From contig CAZZUX010000002.1 of NCBI GenBank assembly GCA_964657395.1, positions 28,536 through 92,535 on the forward strand: a DNA stretch of 64,000 nucleotides, read 5' to 3'. This document shows, one piece after another, positions 7,502 to 16,038 of the stretch. Source of the stretch: G963692885 sp964657395 (GTDB taxonomy: Bacteria; Acidobacteriota; Terriglobia; Terriglobales; Acidobacteriaceae). The stretch's first letter is position 1, and every line of letters begins with the position of its first letter. Below the pieces are notes generated by a model. It was given only the letters and a program-made list of their open reading frames with translations, did not search any database and had not been told where the DNA came from. The position numbers and the translations under genes are program-made.

Positions 7502-8770
7502 TCATTTAGCAGTGTCAGGCGGCACGGCGTAGATCTCGATCGCTCCATTGTTGAGCACGGCTAGACGGCTGCCGTCGGCGGACAAGGCGAAGTTCTGCCC
7601 GGCGCTGACGACTGGTGACGCATCGACTGCGAGCAGCAGGTGACCGGTCCTGGTGCTGAGTACCTGCACCACCTGGCCCTGGATGTCGCTGTCGTTCAAG
7701 GGATCGTAGGTGTCGACGGGATGAGAGATGCGAAGCCAGCTGATGGCGAAGTTTCGGCCGCTGGGATTGAGGGCAAGTGTCGGCCAGACGTAACGGGCCG
7801 TCCACTGTCCGGTCCAGAGTGCCTTCCCGTCGAGATCAATGGCTGTGACAAAGCGGTCGGCCGAACGCGAGCTGCAGGTGGTGAGCATGAGGGTAGAGGC
7901 ACCGATCACTTCATCGGTCGGCATGCAGGTCGAGGCAATCTCGTAGATAGATTTTGCCGGTGGCTTGTCCTGCTCGTTTTCGACGGACGCGAAGGGATGA
8001 AGGCGGATTTTCCATTTGCCGGCTGCGGATTGTTCCTGATCCACGAAGCCATCGGGAGTGACGGCAAGCTTCAAGGGTGTATCTGCCCTGGCTCGGGCGA
8101 TGACGCGGCGACGGTCGAGACGGATCATCTGGATTGCCACATCTTCGTCCGGCAGGCTTTCCCCGTTGTCGATGGCTTCCTGCACGAGGCGTTTGTGTTT
8201 TTCTTCGGAATGACGCTCCAGGTCGGATTGCACGGTCAGCAGTTGACCATCGGGTGAGACCTGGGCAGTAAGCAGCCGATCGCTGAAGCGAAGATACGGA
8301 CGCAGGTGAAGATCCATGCCGGTACGGAAAAGCTCGTTGCCCTGCCGCACCAGGAAGGTGCCGTTGCCCAGGCCGAACAGGTAGGTTCTCCGGTCGTGGA
8401 AGCGCCACTCTGCTGTTGTTGTCTGTGCGCCGGAGTTGAGGTCGATGACGACTGCATGGATGTTCTGATCGTCGTGACCCTTTTCTGCTTCACGCTCCAT
8501 GAGCCGAAACTGGTGAAAGGTGAAGAGCACATGCGCATCGTCGATGAAGTCGAGAGTCAACGACGACTGCCGCAGCAGCAGGTACAGCGAGCCCACCGGC
8601 CGGTAGCCCATGGCGTCTACGGGTATGCGCATGATGGGCACGGGCGGCGCAGGACGAGGCGCTGGAAGAGCAGCGGGAGCGCCGGTGAAGACAACCACGG
8701 CAACGACGAGCCACCTGCGCAGGACAGCTTTCAAGGGAGTGGAGGACGCAGGCAACAGATCGGTGCTCAT
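7502..8770 (-). CDS. Exported beta-propeller-like protein, unknown function
   Basis: A 422-residue protein with a signal peptide (LRRWLVVAVVVFTGAPAALPAP) and then repeated short beta-strand units such as LLTAQVSPDGQLLTVQ, PLKLAVTPDGFV, TLALNPSGRNFAISW and NFALSADGSRLAVLN. The repeated (S/T)PDG or SADG turns are typical of WD40/YVTN-like propellers. I start at the ATG at 8770, which has GGAAAGAGA immediately upstream; an in-frame start at 8809 is possible. No catalytic motif is visible and the partner is unknown. It stands alone, divergent from the first M13 peptidase. Confidence 0.75.
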   Translation of the reverse strand: MSTDLLPASSTPLKAVLRRWLVVAVVVFTGAPAALPAPRPAPPVPIMRIPVDAMGYRPVGSLYLLLRQSSLTLDFIDDAHVLFTFHQFRLMEREAEKGHDDQNIHAVVIDLNSGAQTTTAEWRFHDRRTYLFGLGNGTFLVRQGNELFRTGMDLHLRPYLRFSDRLLTAQVSPDGQLLTVQSDLERHSEEKHKRLVQEAIDNGESLPDEDVAIQMIRLDRRRVIARARADTPLKLAVTPDGFVDQEQSAAGKWKIRLHPFASVENEQDKPPAKSIYEIASTCMPTDEVIGASTLMLTTCSSRSADRFVTAIDLDGKALWTGQWTARYVWPTLALNPSGRNFAISWLRISHPVDTYDPLNDSDIQGQVVQVLSTRTGHLLLAVDASPVVSAGQNFALSADGSRLAVLNNGAIEIYAVPPDTAK

Positions 8771-8955
8771 TTCTCTCTTTCCATTGTCATACAAGGCCTG
8801 CCCTCGCAAGGACCCGGGTTGTAAATGGCATCAACGGGATGGAAGCGGGGCAGGCGCCGGAGATTCGGGGCGTGCAGATGAGAGAATGGCAGGGCTGCCT
8901 TATCGAGTAGATCCGACTGCCATCGTGCCTGAGCTGCCTGGAATATCACGCCCCT

Positions 8956-11079
8956 ATGATGAAAATGCAAATTGCTGATTCGCTGCCTGTTGCTTCCCTG
9001 CTGGCGGCCATTCTTTTCTTCGCCGGATTGTCGACGACCCGGATTGCTGCGCAGTCTGCGGCTGCTCCGGAGGCGCATGACGCAGCCGCACTGGCGACGA
9101 GCCAGCAGACGTTGAAGCAGTTGAAGGGGCTGGACATTTCCCTGCTGGATCCCAAGGCAGCGCCCTGCAGCAACTTCTATCAGTATGCCTGTGGAGGCTG
9201 GCTGCAGCAGAACCCTGTGCCGGCTGACCGGAGCAGGTATGGCCGCGACTCGGAGGTGGAAGAGCAGAACAATCTGGTGCTGAAGGCAATCCTCGAGAAA
9301 GCAGCTGTTCCGGGTGCGTTGCGTTCCGCGAATCAGCAGAAGACCGGGGATGCGTATGCGACCTGCATGGACACGCAGGCCATCAATCAGAAGGGCCTGG
9401 GTCCACTGAGGGAAGAACTGGATGAAGTGGATACTGTGACGTCGAAGGCAGAGTTGCCAGAGCTGACGGCGCAGCTGGCCAAGACAGGCGTGCCGGCCTT
9501 CTTCCGATTGTCTTCCGAACAGGATGCCGTGAATGCATCGGAGCAGATTGCGGCGGTTGACCAGCCGCGGCTGGGATTGCCGGAGAAGGGCTACTACCTG
9601 CGGACGGATGACAAGTCGAAGACGCTGCGCGACCAGTATGCGCAGCACATGGCGAATATGTTTGTGCTGCTGGGGGATACTCCGCAACAGGCCGCGATGA
9701 ATGCTAAGACGGTGTTGTCGTTTGAGACGGAACTGGCGAAAGCTTCCATGAGCAACGAGGAGCGGCGTGATCCGAAGGCGATTTACCATCGCATGCCGTT
9801 AAGCGCGCTGGAGCAGAAAACGCCAGCGCTCGAGATGAGGTCGTATTTGAAACTGGCGGGCGTGCCTGCCATTGAATCTCTGAATGTTGTTTCGCCTGCT
9901 TACTTCGATCGCCTCAATCAGCTGATCACTTCGACAGACCTGGCGACGTTAAAGGCGTATCTCCGATGGAGATTGATCCATGGCGCCCCGTTGCTGGCGC
10001 TGCCGGAAAGTGCGGATGCGGAGGTCTTTCATTTCTATGGCAATATCCTGACGGGCCAGCCTCAGCAGCAGGCGCGATGGAAGCGTTGCGTAGCCGATGT
10101 GGACCACAACCTGGGTGAGGCGCTGGGCGAGGTGTACGTGGCTCAGCAGTTCAGCCCTGCTGACAAGCAGCGAACCTTGCTGCTGGCGACGGATGTGGAA
10201 GCTGCGATGGGACGCGACATCGACCAGCTGACGTGGATGAGCCCGGCTACCAAGGCCGAAGCGAAGTTGAAACTGCACGGCATCGCGAACAAGATTGGCT
10301 ATCCGGACAAGTGGCGTAATTACTCTACGCTGACGATCACGCGCGGCGATGCACTGGGGAACGGGCTGCGGTCGCGTGCGTTCGAACAACAGCGGGACAT
10401 AGCGAAGATCGGCAAGCCGGTGGACAAAGGCGAGTGGGACATGAGCCCGCCGACCGTAAATGCCTACTACAACCCGCAGATGAATGACGTGAACTTTCCG
10501 GCAGGCATTCTGCAGCCGCCCTACTTTGATGAGCACATGGATGATGCCGTGAATTACGGCGATGCGGGTGGCGTGATCGGCCACGAACTGACGCATGGCT
10601 TCGACGATGAAGGTCGGCAGTTCGATGCGTCCGGCAATCTGAAGGACTGGTGGACTGCGGACGATGCGAAGAAGTTCAACGAACGAGCCGATTGCGTCGT
10701 GAAAGAATACGACGGCTTTGTTGCTGTCGATGATCTGCATGTGAATGGAAGGCTGACCCTTGGCGAAAACCTCGCGGACCTTGGGGGTTTGCGGATCGCT
10801 TACCTTGCTTACATGGAGCGGGCGCAGCGGAACAACGTGGATCCACTCCACCGGACGGATGGATTCACGCCGGCACAGCGCTTCTTTCTGGGCTATGCGC
10901 AGGGCTGGTGCGAAGGCCGGCGGCTGGAGTCGACAAGGTTGATGGTCCGGACGGATCCGCATGCGCCGGAAGAGGATCGCGTGAATGGCGTGGTGGTGAA
11001 TCTGCCGGAGTTTCAGCAGGCCTTCAATTGCACAGCCAAGGAACCGATGGTCGCGAAGAGACGTTGCAGTGTCTGGTAA
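8956..11079 (+). CDS. M13 family zinc metallopeptidase (first of a tandem pair)
   Basis: A neprilysin/PepO-type endopeptidase of 707 residues with a signal peptide (about residues 10-34), so probably periplasmic or secreted. The N-terminal part has the family block CSNFYQYACGGWL. The catalytic motif HELTH begins at His543 and the third zinc ligand, in GENLADLGG, is Glu604. A conserved NAYYNPQMNDVNFPAGILQPP precedes the active site and the chain ends in CSVW, the usual M13 C terminus. It likely degrades small peptides. It is followed after 30 bases by a paralogue of the same layout, and the two were probably produced by tandem duplication. Confidence 0.95.
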   Translation: MMKMQIADSLPVASLLAAILFFAGLSTTRIAAQSAAAPEAHDAAALATSQQTLKQLKGLDISLLDPKAAPCSNFYQYACGGWLQQNPVPADRSRYGRDSEVEEQNNLVLKAILEKAAVPGALRSANQQKTGDAYATCMDTQAINQKGLGPLREELDEVDTVTSKAELPELTAQLAKTGVPAFFRLSSEQDAVNASEQIAAVDQPRLGLPEKGYYLRTDDKSKTLRDQYAQHMANMFVLLGDTPQQAAMNAKTVLSFETELAKASMSNEERRDPKAIYHRMPLSALEQKTPALEMRSYLKLAGVPAIESLNVVSPAYFDRLNQLITSTDLATLKAYLRWRLIHGAPLLALPESADAEVFHFYGNILTGQPQQQARWKRCVADVDHNLGEALGEVYVAQQFSPADKQRTLLLATDVEAAMGRDIDQLTWMSPATKAEAKLKLHGIANKIGYPDKWRNYSTLTITRGDALGNGLRSRAFEQQRDIAKIGKPVDKGEWDMSPPTVNAYYNPQMNDVNFPAGILQPPYFDEHMDDAVNYGDAGGVIGHELTHGFDDEGRQFDASGNLKDWWTADDAKKFNERADCVVKEYDGFVAVDDLHVNGRLTLGENLADLGGLRIAYLAYMERAQRNNVDPLHRTDGFTPAQRFFLGYAQGWCEGRRLESTRLMVRTDPHAPEEDRVNGVVVNLPEFQQAFNCTAKEPMVAKRRCSVW

Positions 11080-11109
11080 CCAGCTTAGCCGATATGTAAC
11101 TGACACAGT

Positions 11110-13191
11110 ATGGAGAGAGTCGTGGATCTTCGAAGAGGAAAAGTAACAGCAGTCGCCGCTATCCTACTGATGGCAGCCTGGAGTGGGAGTGTTGCACGAG
11201 CACAGGACAAGCCTGAGCCGGTGTATGCGCCGCTGCCTGGATTCGATAAGAGCGCCATGGATGCAAAGGCCGATCCATGCGTGGACTTCAACCAGTATGC
11301 GTGTGGCAACTTCAGCAAGCTCCATCCGATTCCAGCTGACCAGGCGTCTTTCGATCAGTTCACGAATCTTTACGAGTTCAACACGCAGGCGCTGCATGGG
11401 CTGCTGACCGATGCTGCTGCTAAATCAGCAGCAAACGGCACGAACGAGCAGAAGATCGGCGACTACTATGCGAGTTGCATGGATACGGCTGCGATCGAGA
11501 AGGCCGGCTTGTCCCCGCTGAAAGCGGAGTTGGCACGGATCAATGCTTTACAGTCGCGCAACGGTCTGACAGCACTGGCAGCGCACTACAAGAAGATCAA
11601 TGTGGGCGCCTTTTTCGACTTTACTTCGCAGCAGGATTTCAAAGACGCCACGCGTGAGATTGCTGTTATGGACCAGGGTGGCCTGGGATTGCCGGAGAAG
11701 GATTACTACCTGCGGACCGATGCCGAGTCGGTGAAGACGCGTGAGCAATATGTCGCTCATCTCACAAAGATGCTGCAGCTGCTTGGACAATCGGAGACGG
11801 AAGCGTTAACCAATGCAAAGCAGGTGATGGCGTTTGAGACCGAGCTGGCGAAGGCTTCGATGGACGTGGTGGAGCGGCGCGATCCGGACAAGGTGTACCA
11901 CATGATGCCGGTGAAGGCGTTCGCTGCAGCGACTACTCCACTGGATGTGACGGTGTTTCTGAAGGAAGTGGGATCACCTGCAATCGAGGAACTGAATGTA
12001 GCTTCTCCGGGATTTTTCAAGTCACTGAACGCTACGCTGAAGACTACAGAGATCGCGACCCTGCGGAATTATCTTCGGCTGCGCCTAGTCGAGTCGCAGT
12101 CCATGCGACTGCCCAGGGCTTTCGACGAGGAGTATTTCGATTTTTATGGAAGGAAGCTGACGGGCACTCCGCAGCAGGAGCCGCGATGGCAGCGTTGCGT
12201 TGCCAGCACTGACCGGGTCCTGGGTGAAGCGCTGGGCAAGGAGTATGTAGAGCACTACTTTGCCGGTGACAGCAAGGCACGCACCCTTCAGGAAGTGAAA
12301 GACATTGAGGCCGCGATGGACAAGGACCTGGATGGCCTGGAGTGGATGAGCGCGCAGACCAGGGTGAGGGCCAAGGAGAAGCTGCATGCAGTGGTCGACA
12401 AGATCGGCTATCCGGACAAGTGGCGGGACTACTCGGCTTTAATGGTGGTGCGCGGCGACGCAGTCGGCAACTCCATGCGGGCCCAGGAGTTTTTGAAGGC
12501 GTACGACTTGAACAAGATCGGCAAGCCGGTGGACAAGGGCGAGTGGGATATGACGCCACCTACTGTGAATGCCGATTACGATCCCAGTATGAACACCATC
12601 AATTTTCCGGCGGGCATCCTGCAGCCCGCCTTCTATGACAAGAATGCTTCTGCTGCGACGAACTACGGACACATTGGAGCGGTGGTCGGCCATGAACTGA
12701 CGCACGGCTTTGACGATGAGGGTCGGAAGTTTGATGGACAGGGCAATCTGAAGGACTGGTGGACAGCAGAAGACAAACAGAAGTTTACGGAACGGACGGA
12801 CTGCCTGGTGAATGAATACAGCAGCTTCACAGCGGTCGATACGCTGCATGTGAATGGCAAGCTGACACTGGGCGAAAATACCGCGGACAATGGCGGCCTG
12901 CGACTTGCCTTAATGGCACTGATTGCCGATGCGGGCAGGACTGGCATGGATGTTGAGAAAAAGGATGCCACCGGATACACACCACAGCAGCAGCTGTTCC
13001 TGGGCTGGGCGCAGAACTGGTGCGCGACCGAGCGGCCGGAGATGGTGAGGATGCTGGTGCAGACGGATCCGCATTCTCCTGACGCGATCCGGGTCAAGGG
13101 CGTGCTGGTAAATATGCCGGAGTTCGCGAAGGCTTTCGGCTGCAGGCAGGGACAGCCGATGGTTGCGCAGACGATGTGCCGCGTCTGGTAG
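11110..13191 (+). CDS. M13 family zinc metallopeptidase (second of a tandem pair)
   Basis: A 693-residue paralogue of the preceding peptidase, with a signal peptide (about residues 8-30, ending VARAQ). The block CVDFNQYACGNF, the catalytic HELTH starting at His528, the GENTADNGGL zinc-ligand motif and the CRVW C terminus are all present. Compared with its neighbour it has ENTADNGG in place of ENLADLGG, and the first variable region differs, so substrate preference may have diverged. The ATG at 11110 is used; a GTG three codons later is an alternative. It is probably cotranscribed with the upstream copy. Confidence 0.95.
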   Translation: MERVVDLRRGKVTAVAAILLMAAWSGSVARAQDKPEPVYAPLPGFDKSAMDAKADPCVDFNQYACGNFSKLHPIPADQASFDQFTNLYEFNTQALHGLLTDAAAKSAANGTNEQKIGDYYASCMDTAAIEKAGLSPLKAELARINALQSRNGLTALAAHYKKINVGAFFDFTSQQDFKDATREIAVMDQGGLGLPEKDYYLRTDAESVKTREQYVAHLTKMLQLLGQSETEALTNAKQVMAFETELAKASMDVVERRDPDKVYHMMPVKAFAAATTPLDVTVFLKEVGSPAIEELNVASPGFFKSLNATLKTTEIATLRNYLRLRLVESQSMRLPRAFDEEYFDFYGRKLTGTPQQEPRWQRCVASTDRVLGEALGKEYVEHYFAGDSKARTLQEVKDIEAAMDKDLDGLEWMSAQTRVRAKEKLHAVVDKIGYPDKWRDYSALMVVRGDAVGNSMRAQEFLKAYDLNKIGKPVDKGEWDMTPPTVNADYDPSMNTINFPAGILQPAFYDKNASAATNYGHIGAVVGHELTHGFDDEGRKFDGQGNLKDWWTAEDKQKFTERTDCLVNEYSSFTAVDTLHVNGKLTLGENTADNGGLRLALMALIADAGRTGMDVEKKDATGYTPQQQLFLGWAQNWCATERPEMVRMLVQTDPHSPDAIRVKGVLVNMPEFAKAFGCRQGQPMVAQTMCRVW

Positions 13192-13204
13192 CGACGTCTC
13201 ATTG

Positions 13205-14119
13205 ATGGAGACATCGAGAACACGTTGGCTTGGGTATGGTGCGTGTGCCTTAGCAGGGGCCTTGTGGGGAACGGGTTTTTATTTTGGCAAGATCGTGCTG
13301 GCCGAAATGTCGTCCAACCACATGGTGCTGTGGCGCTTTCTGTTTGCCTGTGCCGCGCTTGTGCCGCTTGCGATTGGGCACGGGGATCGGCTGGCAGCGC
13401 AGGAGTGGCGCACACTGCTGCTGGCTTCGTTCCTCGGCATTCCGGTGCAGTTCCTGGTGCAGTTCTATGGCCTTTCGCTGACTACTGTTTCGCATGCGTC
13501 GCTGATGGTTGGCACGATGCCGGTGATTCTCGGCGTGGGCGCTTCGTTATTCACCAAGGAGCGGCTCGACGTGATCGGCTGGATGGCTCTGGTAGGCTCG
13601 ACGGTCGGCGTGGCATTGATCGTGCTGGGCGGCAGTCACCATACTTCCGGAACAGGGCCGTCACTTGCGGGCGACCTGCTGGTTGTGCTGGCGTTGATTA
13701 TTTCGCTGGCATGGATCCTGCTGAACAAGCACTTGATGGAGCTGCATTCTCCGGCTGTGGTGACGGCTTACGGCGTGTTGAGTGGTACCGCGATGATGAT
13801 TCCCTTTGTGCTTGTGGTGAGCGGATTGCCGCCGGTGCATGGTGTTTCGATGAAGGCCTGGATTGCGCTGGCAGCGAGCGGAGTCTTGTGTACTGCGTGC
13901 ACGACGATGCTGTGGAACTGGGGCATGAACCGTGTACCGGCTTCGCGCGCGGCGGTCTTCCTGAATATTGAACCGATGCTGGGATCGTTCCTGGGAGTGA
14001 AGCTGCTAGGCGATTCGCTGGGGCCTTCGGCATGGTTTGGCGGGGCGATGATCATCGCGGCCGCGGTGACGCTGACAACCAGGCCGGAGCAGAAGTTTGC
14101 AGATGGCGTGCTGGAATAG
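13205..14119 (+). CDS. EamA/DMT-family transporter
   Basis: A 304-residue inner-membrane protein with about ten hydrophobic segments arranged as two EamA repeats, beginning with GACALAGALWGTGFYFGK and ending MIIAAAVTLT. The drug/metabolite transporter superfamily exports or imports small metabolites; the substrate is not evident. The typical EamA sequence MNRVPASRAAVFLNIEPMLG is near residue 250. I start at the ATG at 13205, 13 bases after the peptidase stop; an upstream in-frame start at 13163 would overlap that gene. It converges on holA with 10 bases between. Confidence 0.9.
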   Translation: METSRTRWLGYGACALAGALWGTGFYFGKIVLAEMSSNHMVLWRFLFACAALVPLAIGHGDRLAAQEWRTLLLASFLGIPVQFLVQFYGLSLTTVSHASLMVGTMPVILGVGASLFTKERLDVIGWMALVGSTVGVALIVLGGSHHTSGTGPSLAGDLLVVLALIISLAWILLNKHLMELHSPAVVTAYGVLSGTAMMIPFVLVVSGLPPVHGVSMKAWIALAASGVLCTACTTMLWNWGMNRVPASRAAVFLNIEPMLGSFLGVKLLGDSLGPSAWFGGAMIIAAAVTLTTRPEQKFADGVLE

Positions 14120-14129
14120 ATGCGAAGAG

Positions 14130-15329
14130 TTAGATCTGCATGGCGTACTGGAGTGAGGCTTCGAAGACCTCAGGCTTTGACTCACTTGCCAGGCCGATGA
14201 CGAGGCGCTCGAGGACGAGCCGCTTGTCAGGTGGGGATGAGCGGAGTTCGAGATCGGCTCGGGCGATGAGGCGCAGGGCGCGGGTGAGTTCACGGCGTGT
14301 TTTATATCGGCGTGCCTGCTTGATGAGATCGTCGGCTGCAAACGGCGGCATGCGGAAGCCCTGCCAGAGGACAGCCCAGATGGCTCGCGAATCGCGAACG
14401 TTCTTTTCGAGGATGATGATCATCTGGCGGAAGGTGCGGGCGAGCATGTAGAGGTGGCCGATCGCTGAATCCTCGCCGCCATCGGATGCATTGAGCAGAC
14501 CGCCGAGCAGGGCGAGTGCCCTGGGCTTGTCTTTTAAGGATATGGCGTCAGTGAGTTCATACAGGCTGCGCTGCTTGGCAGCCAGCACCATCGTTTCCAC
14601 ATCACCGAGAGTGATGGGGCGCTTGATCGCTGCGTGTGTCTGTGTGGCGGACACCGACGTATACAGCAGAAGCTTTTCGAGCTCGTTGGCGATGAGCATC
14701 ATGTCGGCGCTGAGCGAGTCGGCGAGCTCGCGGGCAGCATCCAGGTCGAAAGTCACGCCCTCGGCTTCCGCGGACGCGATCAGCCACTTCGCCGCATCGG
14801 CTTCGTCGACGCGGGCAAGTTCGACGGTGCCGCACCAGTCACCGAGAGTTTCGCGGATGCGCTCGTACTTGTCCTTGTCCTGCATGTCCATGCGTCGCAG
14901 GTCGGTGGGGATGTGGATGTGGTCGGCGACGAAGAGAAGGACAGCCTGAGGGTTGGGATCGCGCCCGTAAGCATCGAGGGCGGCAAACTCTTCCTTTTTG
15001 GAGCCGCGGGTATACAGGGTCTTGATGTTACGGAGAAAGATGACCTGGAATGGCGCCATAAGCGACGGAGTTCGCGCGCGATCAAGTGCTTCGAAGATCG
15101 AAACCTCGGCGAGGTCGAGATCGGAGAGCGAGAAGTCTCGAAGCGATGGATCGATGAGTGCCTGGATGATGGCGCGGCGGCAGCGTTCGTAGAGGAAGGT
15201 TTCGTCACCGACCAGGATGTATCCGGGCCTCAATTGGGCTTTGCCTGTGGCGGCTGCTTGAATTTCGGCCAGGAAACGATCGGACGAAACGAAGCTGCGC
15301 ATGCCGGCGGTGCGGCTGGTGGCGGTCAT
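14130..15329 (-). CDS. holA: DNA polymerase III subunit delta
   Basis: HolA is the delta subunit of the clamp loader, which opens the beta clamp. The 399-residue protein has the delta N-terminal pattern (YILVGDETFLYERCRRAI), a low-scoring AAA-like core and the helical C-terminal domain with LLLYTSVSA and the ITLGDVETMV segment. It is about 50 residues longer than the E. coli protein. It lies 43 bases downstream of lptE on the same strand; the same lptE-holA order occurs in enterobacteria, which supports both calls. A second possible start is the internal Met at 15302. Confidence 0.9.
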   Translation of the reverse strand: MTATSRTAGMRSFVSSDRFLAEIQAAATGKAQLRPGYILVGDETFLYERCRRAIIQALIDPSLRDFSLSDLDLAEVSIFEALDRARTPSLMAPFQVIFLRNIKTLYTRGSKKEEFAALDAYGRDPNPQAVLLFVADHIHIPTDLRRMDMQDKDKYERIRETLGDWCGTVELARVDEADAAKWLIASAEAEGVTFDLDAARELADSLSADMMLIANELEKLLLYTSVSATQTHAAIKRPITLGDVETMVLAAKQRSLYELTDAISLKDKPRALALLGGLLNASDGGEDSAIGHLYMLARTFRQMIIILEKNVRDSRAIWAVLWQGFRMPPFAADDLIKQARRYKTRRELTRALRLIARADLELRSSPPDKRLVLERLVIGLASESKPEVFEASLQYAMQI

Positions 15330-15372
15330 GCGGCGGCGGTCGCGGAATGGGAGGAAGAGTGAGAATAAGTCA

Positions 15373-15900
15373 TCAGAAGGATTCCAGCATATCGCTCACG
15401 ACGGCCTGTGCGAAGTCCCGGGCGAGTCGCTTTTCTGCGGGGGCATCTTCCTGGATAAAGCTTGCGAGGTCAGCGGTCGCTTCGTACTGCTGATGGAACT
15501 GGTAGTCATCATGCTTGTAAAGGACGCGGTTGTCGCGATCAACGAGGGAGACATTGGCGATGAGCGTGACTAGATAGGTGGAGGTCTGACCGGTGTTGGA
15601 GTTATAGGTGTAGGGCGCGATGGTCTCGGTGAGGATGGTGCCGCGCAATATTGCATCGGCCGAGGCCGCGGCGTCGGCAGGAACGATAGTGTAACGGGTG
15701 CGTGTGTTCAGCTCGGCTATGAGCGCGCGTGTCATGTCGACTTCAACATGAAAACGCTGTGTCTGATTTTCTAAAAACGGCACGGAGAGTGTGTGTACAT
15801 TAGCCGGAAGGTGTGTGGCCGAACCTACGGCATGATAGCCGCAACCCGAGAGAATGCTAAAGACCGGGATGGCTAAGATGGCGGCAAGCTTGTGCATCAA
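15373..15900 (-). CDS. lptE: LPS-assembly lipoprotein LptE
   Basis: LptE forms the outer-membrane plug of the LptD translocon that inserts lipopolysaccharide. The 175-residue protein has a lipoprotein signal peptide with lipobox LSGC (Cys20) and the family pattern GYHAVGSATHLP followed by a short conserved PFLENQTQRF. The later TYLVTLIANVSLVDRDNRVLY is the usual LptE strand region. It lies directly upstream of holA. LptE is poorly conserved, so the call rests on pattern and context. Confidence 0.85.
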   Translation of the reverse strand: MMHKLAAILAIPVFSILSGCGYHAVGSATHLPANVHTLSVPFLENQTQRFHVEVDMTRALIAELNTRTRYTIVPADAAASADAILRGTILTETIAPYTYNSNTGQTSTYLVTLIANVSLVDRDNRVLYKHDDYQFHQQYEATADLASFIQEDAPAEKRLARDFAQAVVSDMLESF

Positions 15901-15976
15901 TGCCTCATTTTCGCACCTAGAGGATGCGAATGGATGCGCGGGTCCATCGCCCAGGAAAATCAGCCTTCAGACGCAG

Positions 15977-16004
15977 AGGAGCCCGGCTCAAAAGCCGGGC
16001 TCCT
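15977..16004 (-). terminator. Hairpin downstream of ftsH
   Basis: A 12-bp perfect inverted repeat, AGGAGCCCGGCT and AGCCGGGCTCCT, flanks a 4-base loop, 35 bases past the ftsH stop and before lptE. There is no U tract on the minus strand; the opposite strand has only a spaced GTTTT. It likely stabilises or terminates the ftsH transcript and separates it from lptE-holA. Confidence 0.6.
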
Positions 16005-16038
16005 GGTAGTAGTTTTCTGATAGTGGTTTGAGGATCAG

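Noticed and set aside
8767..9789. Minus-strand frame (340 aa) overlapping the first M13 gene
   Set aside because: Arg/Gln-rich shadow translation; its start region conflicts with the peptidase.
9949..11106. Long antisense open frame (385 aa) across the first M13 gene
   Set aside because: It is the antisense shadow of a well-supported peptidase gene and has no family motif.
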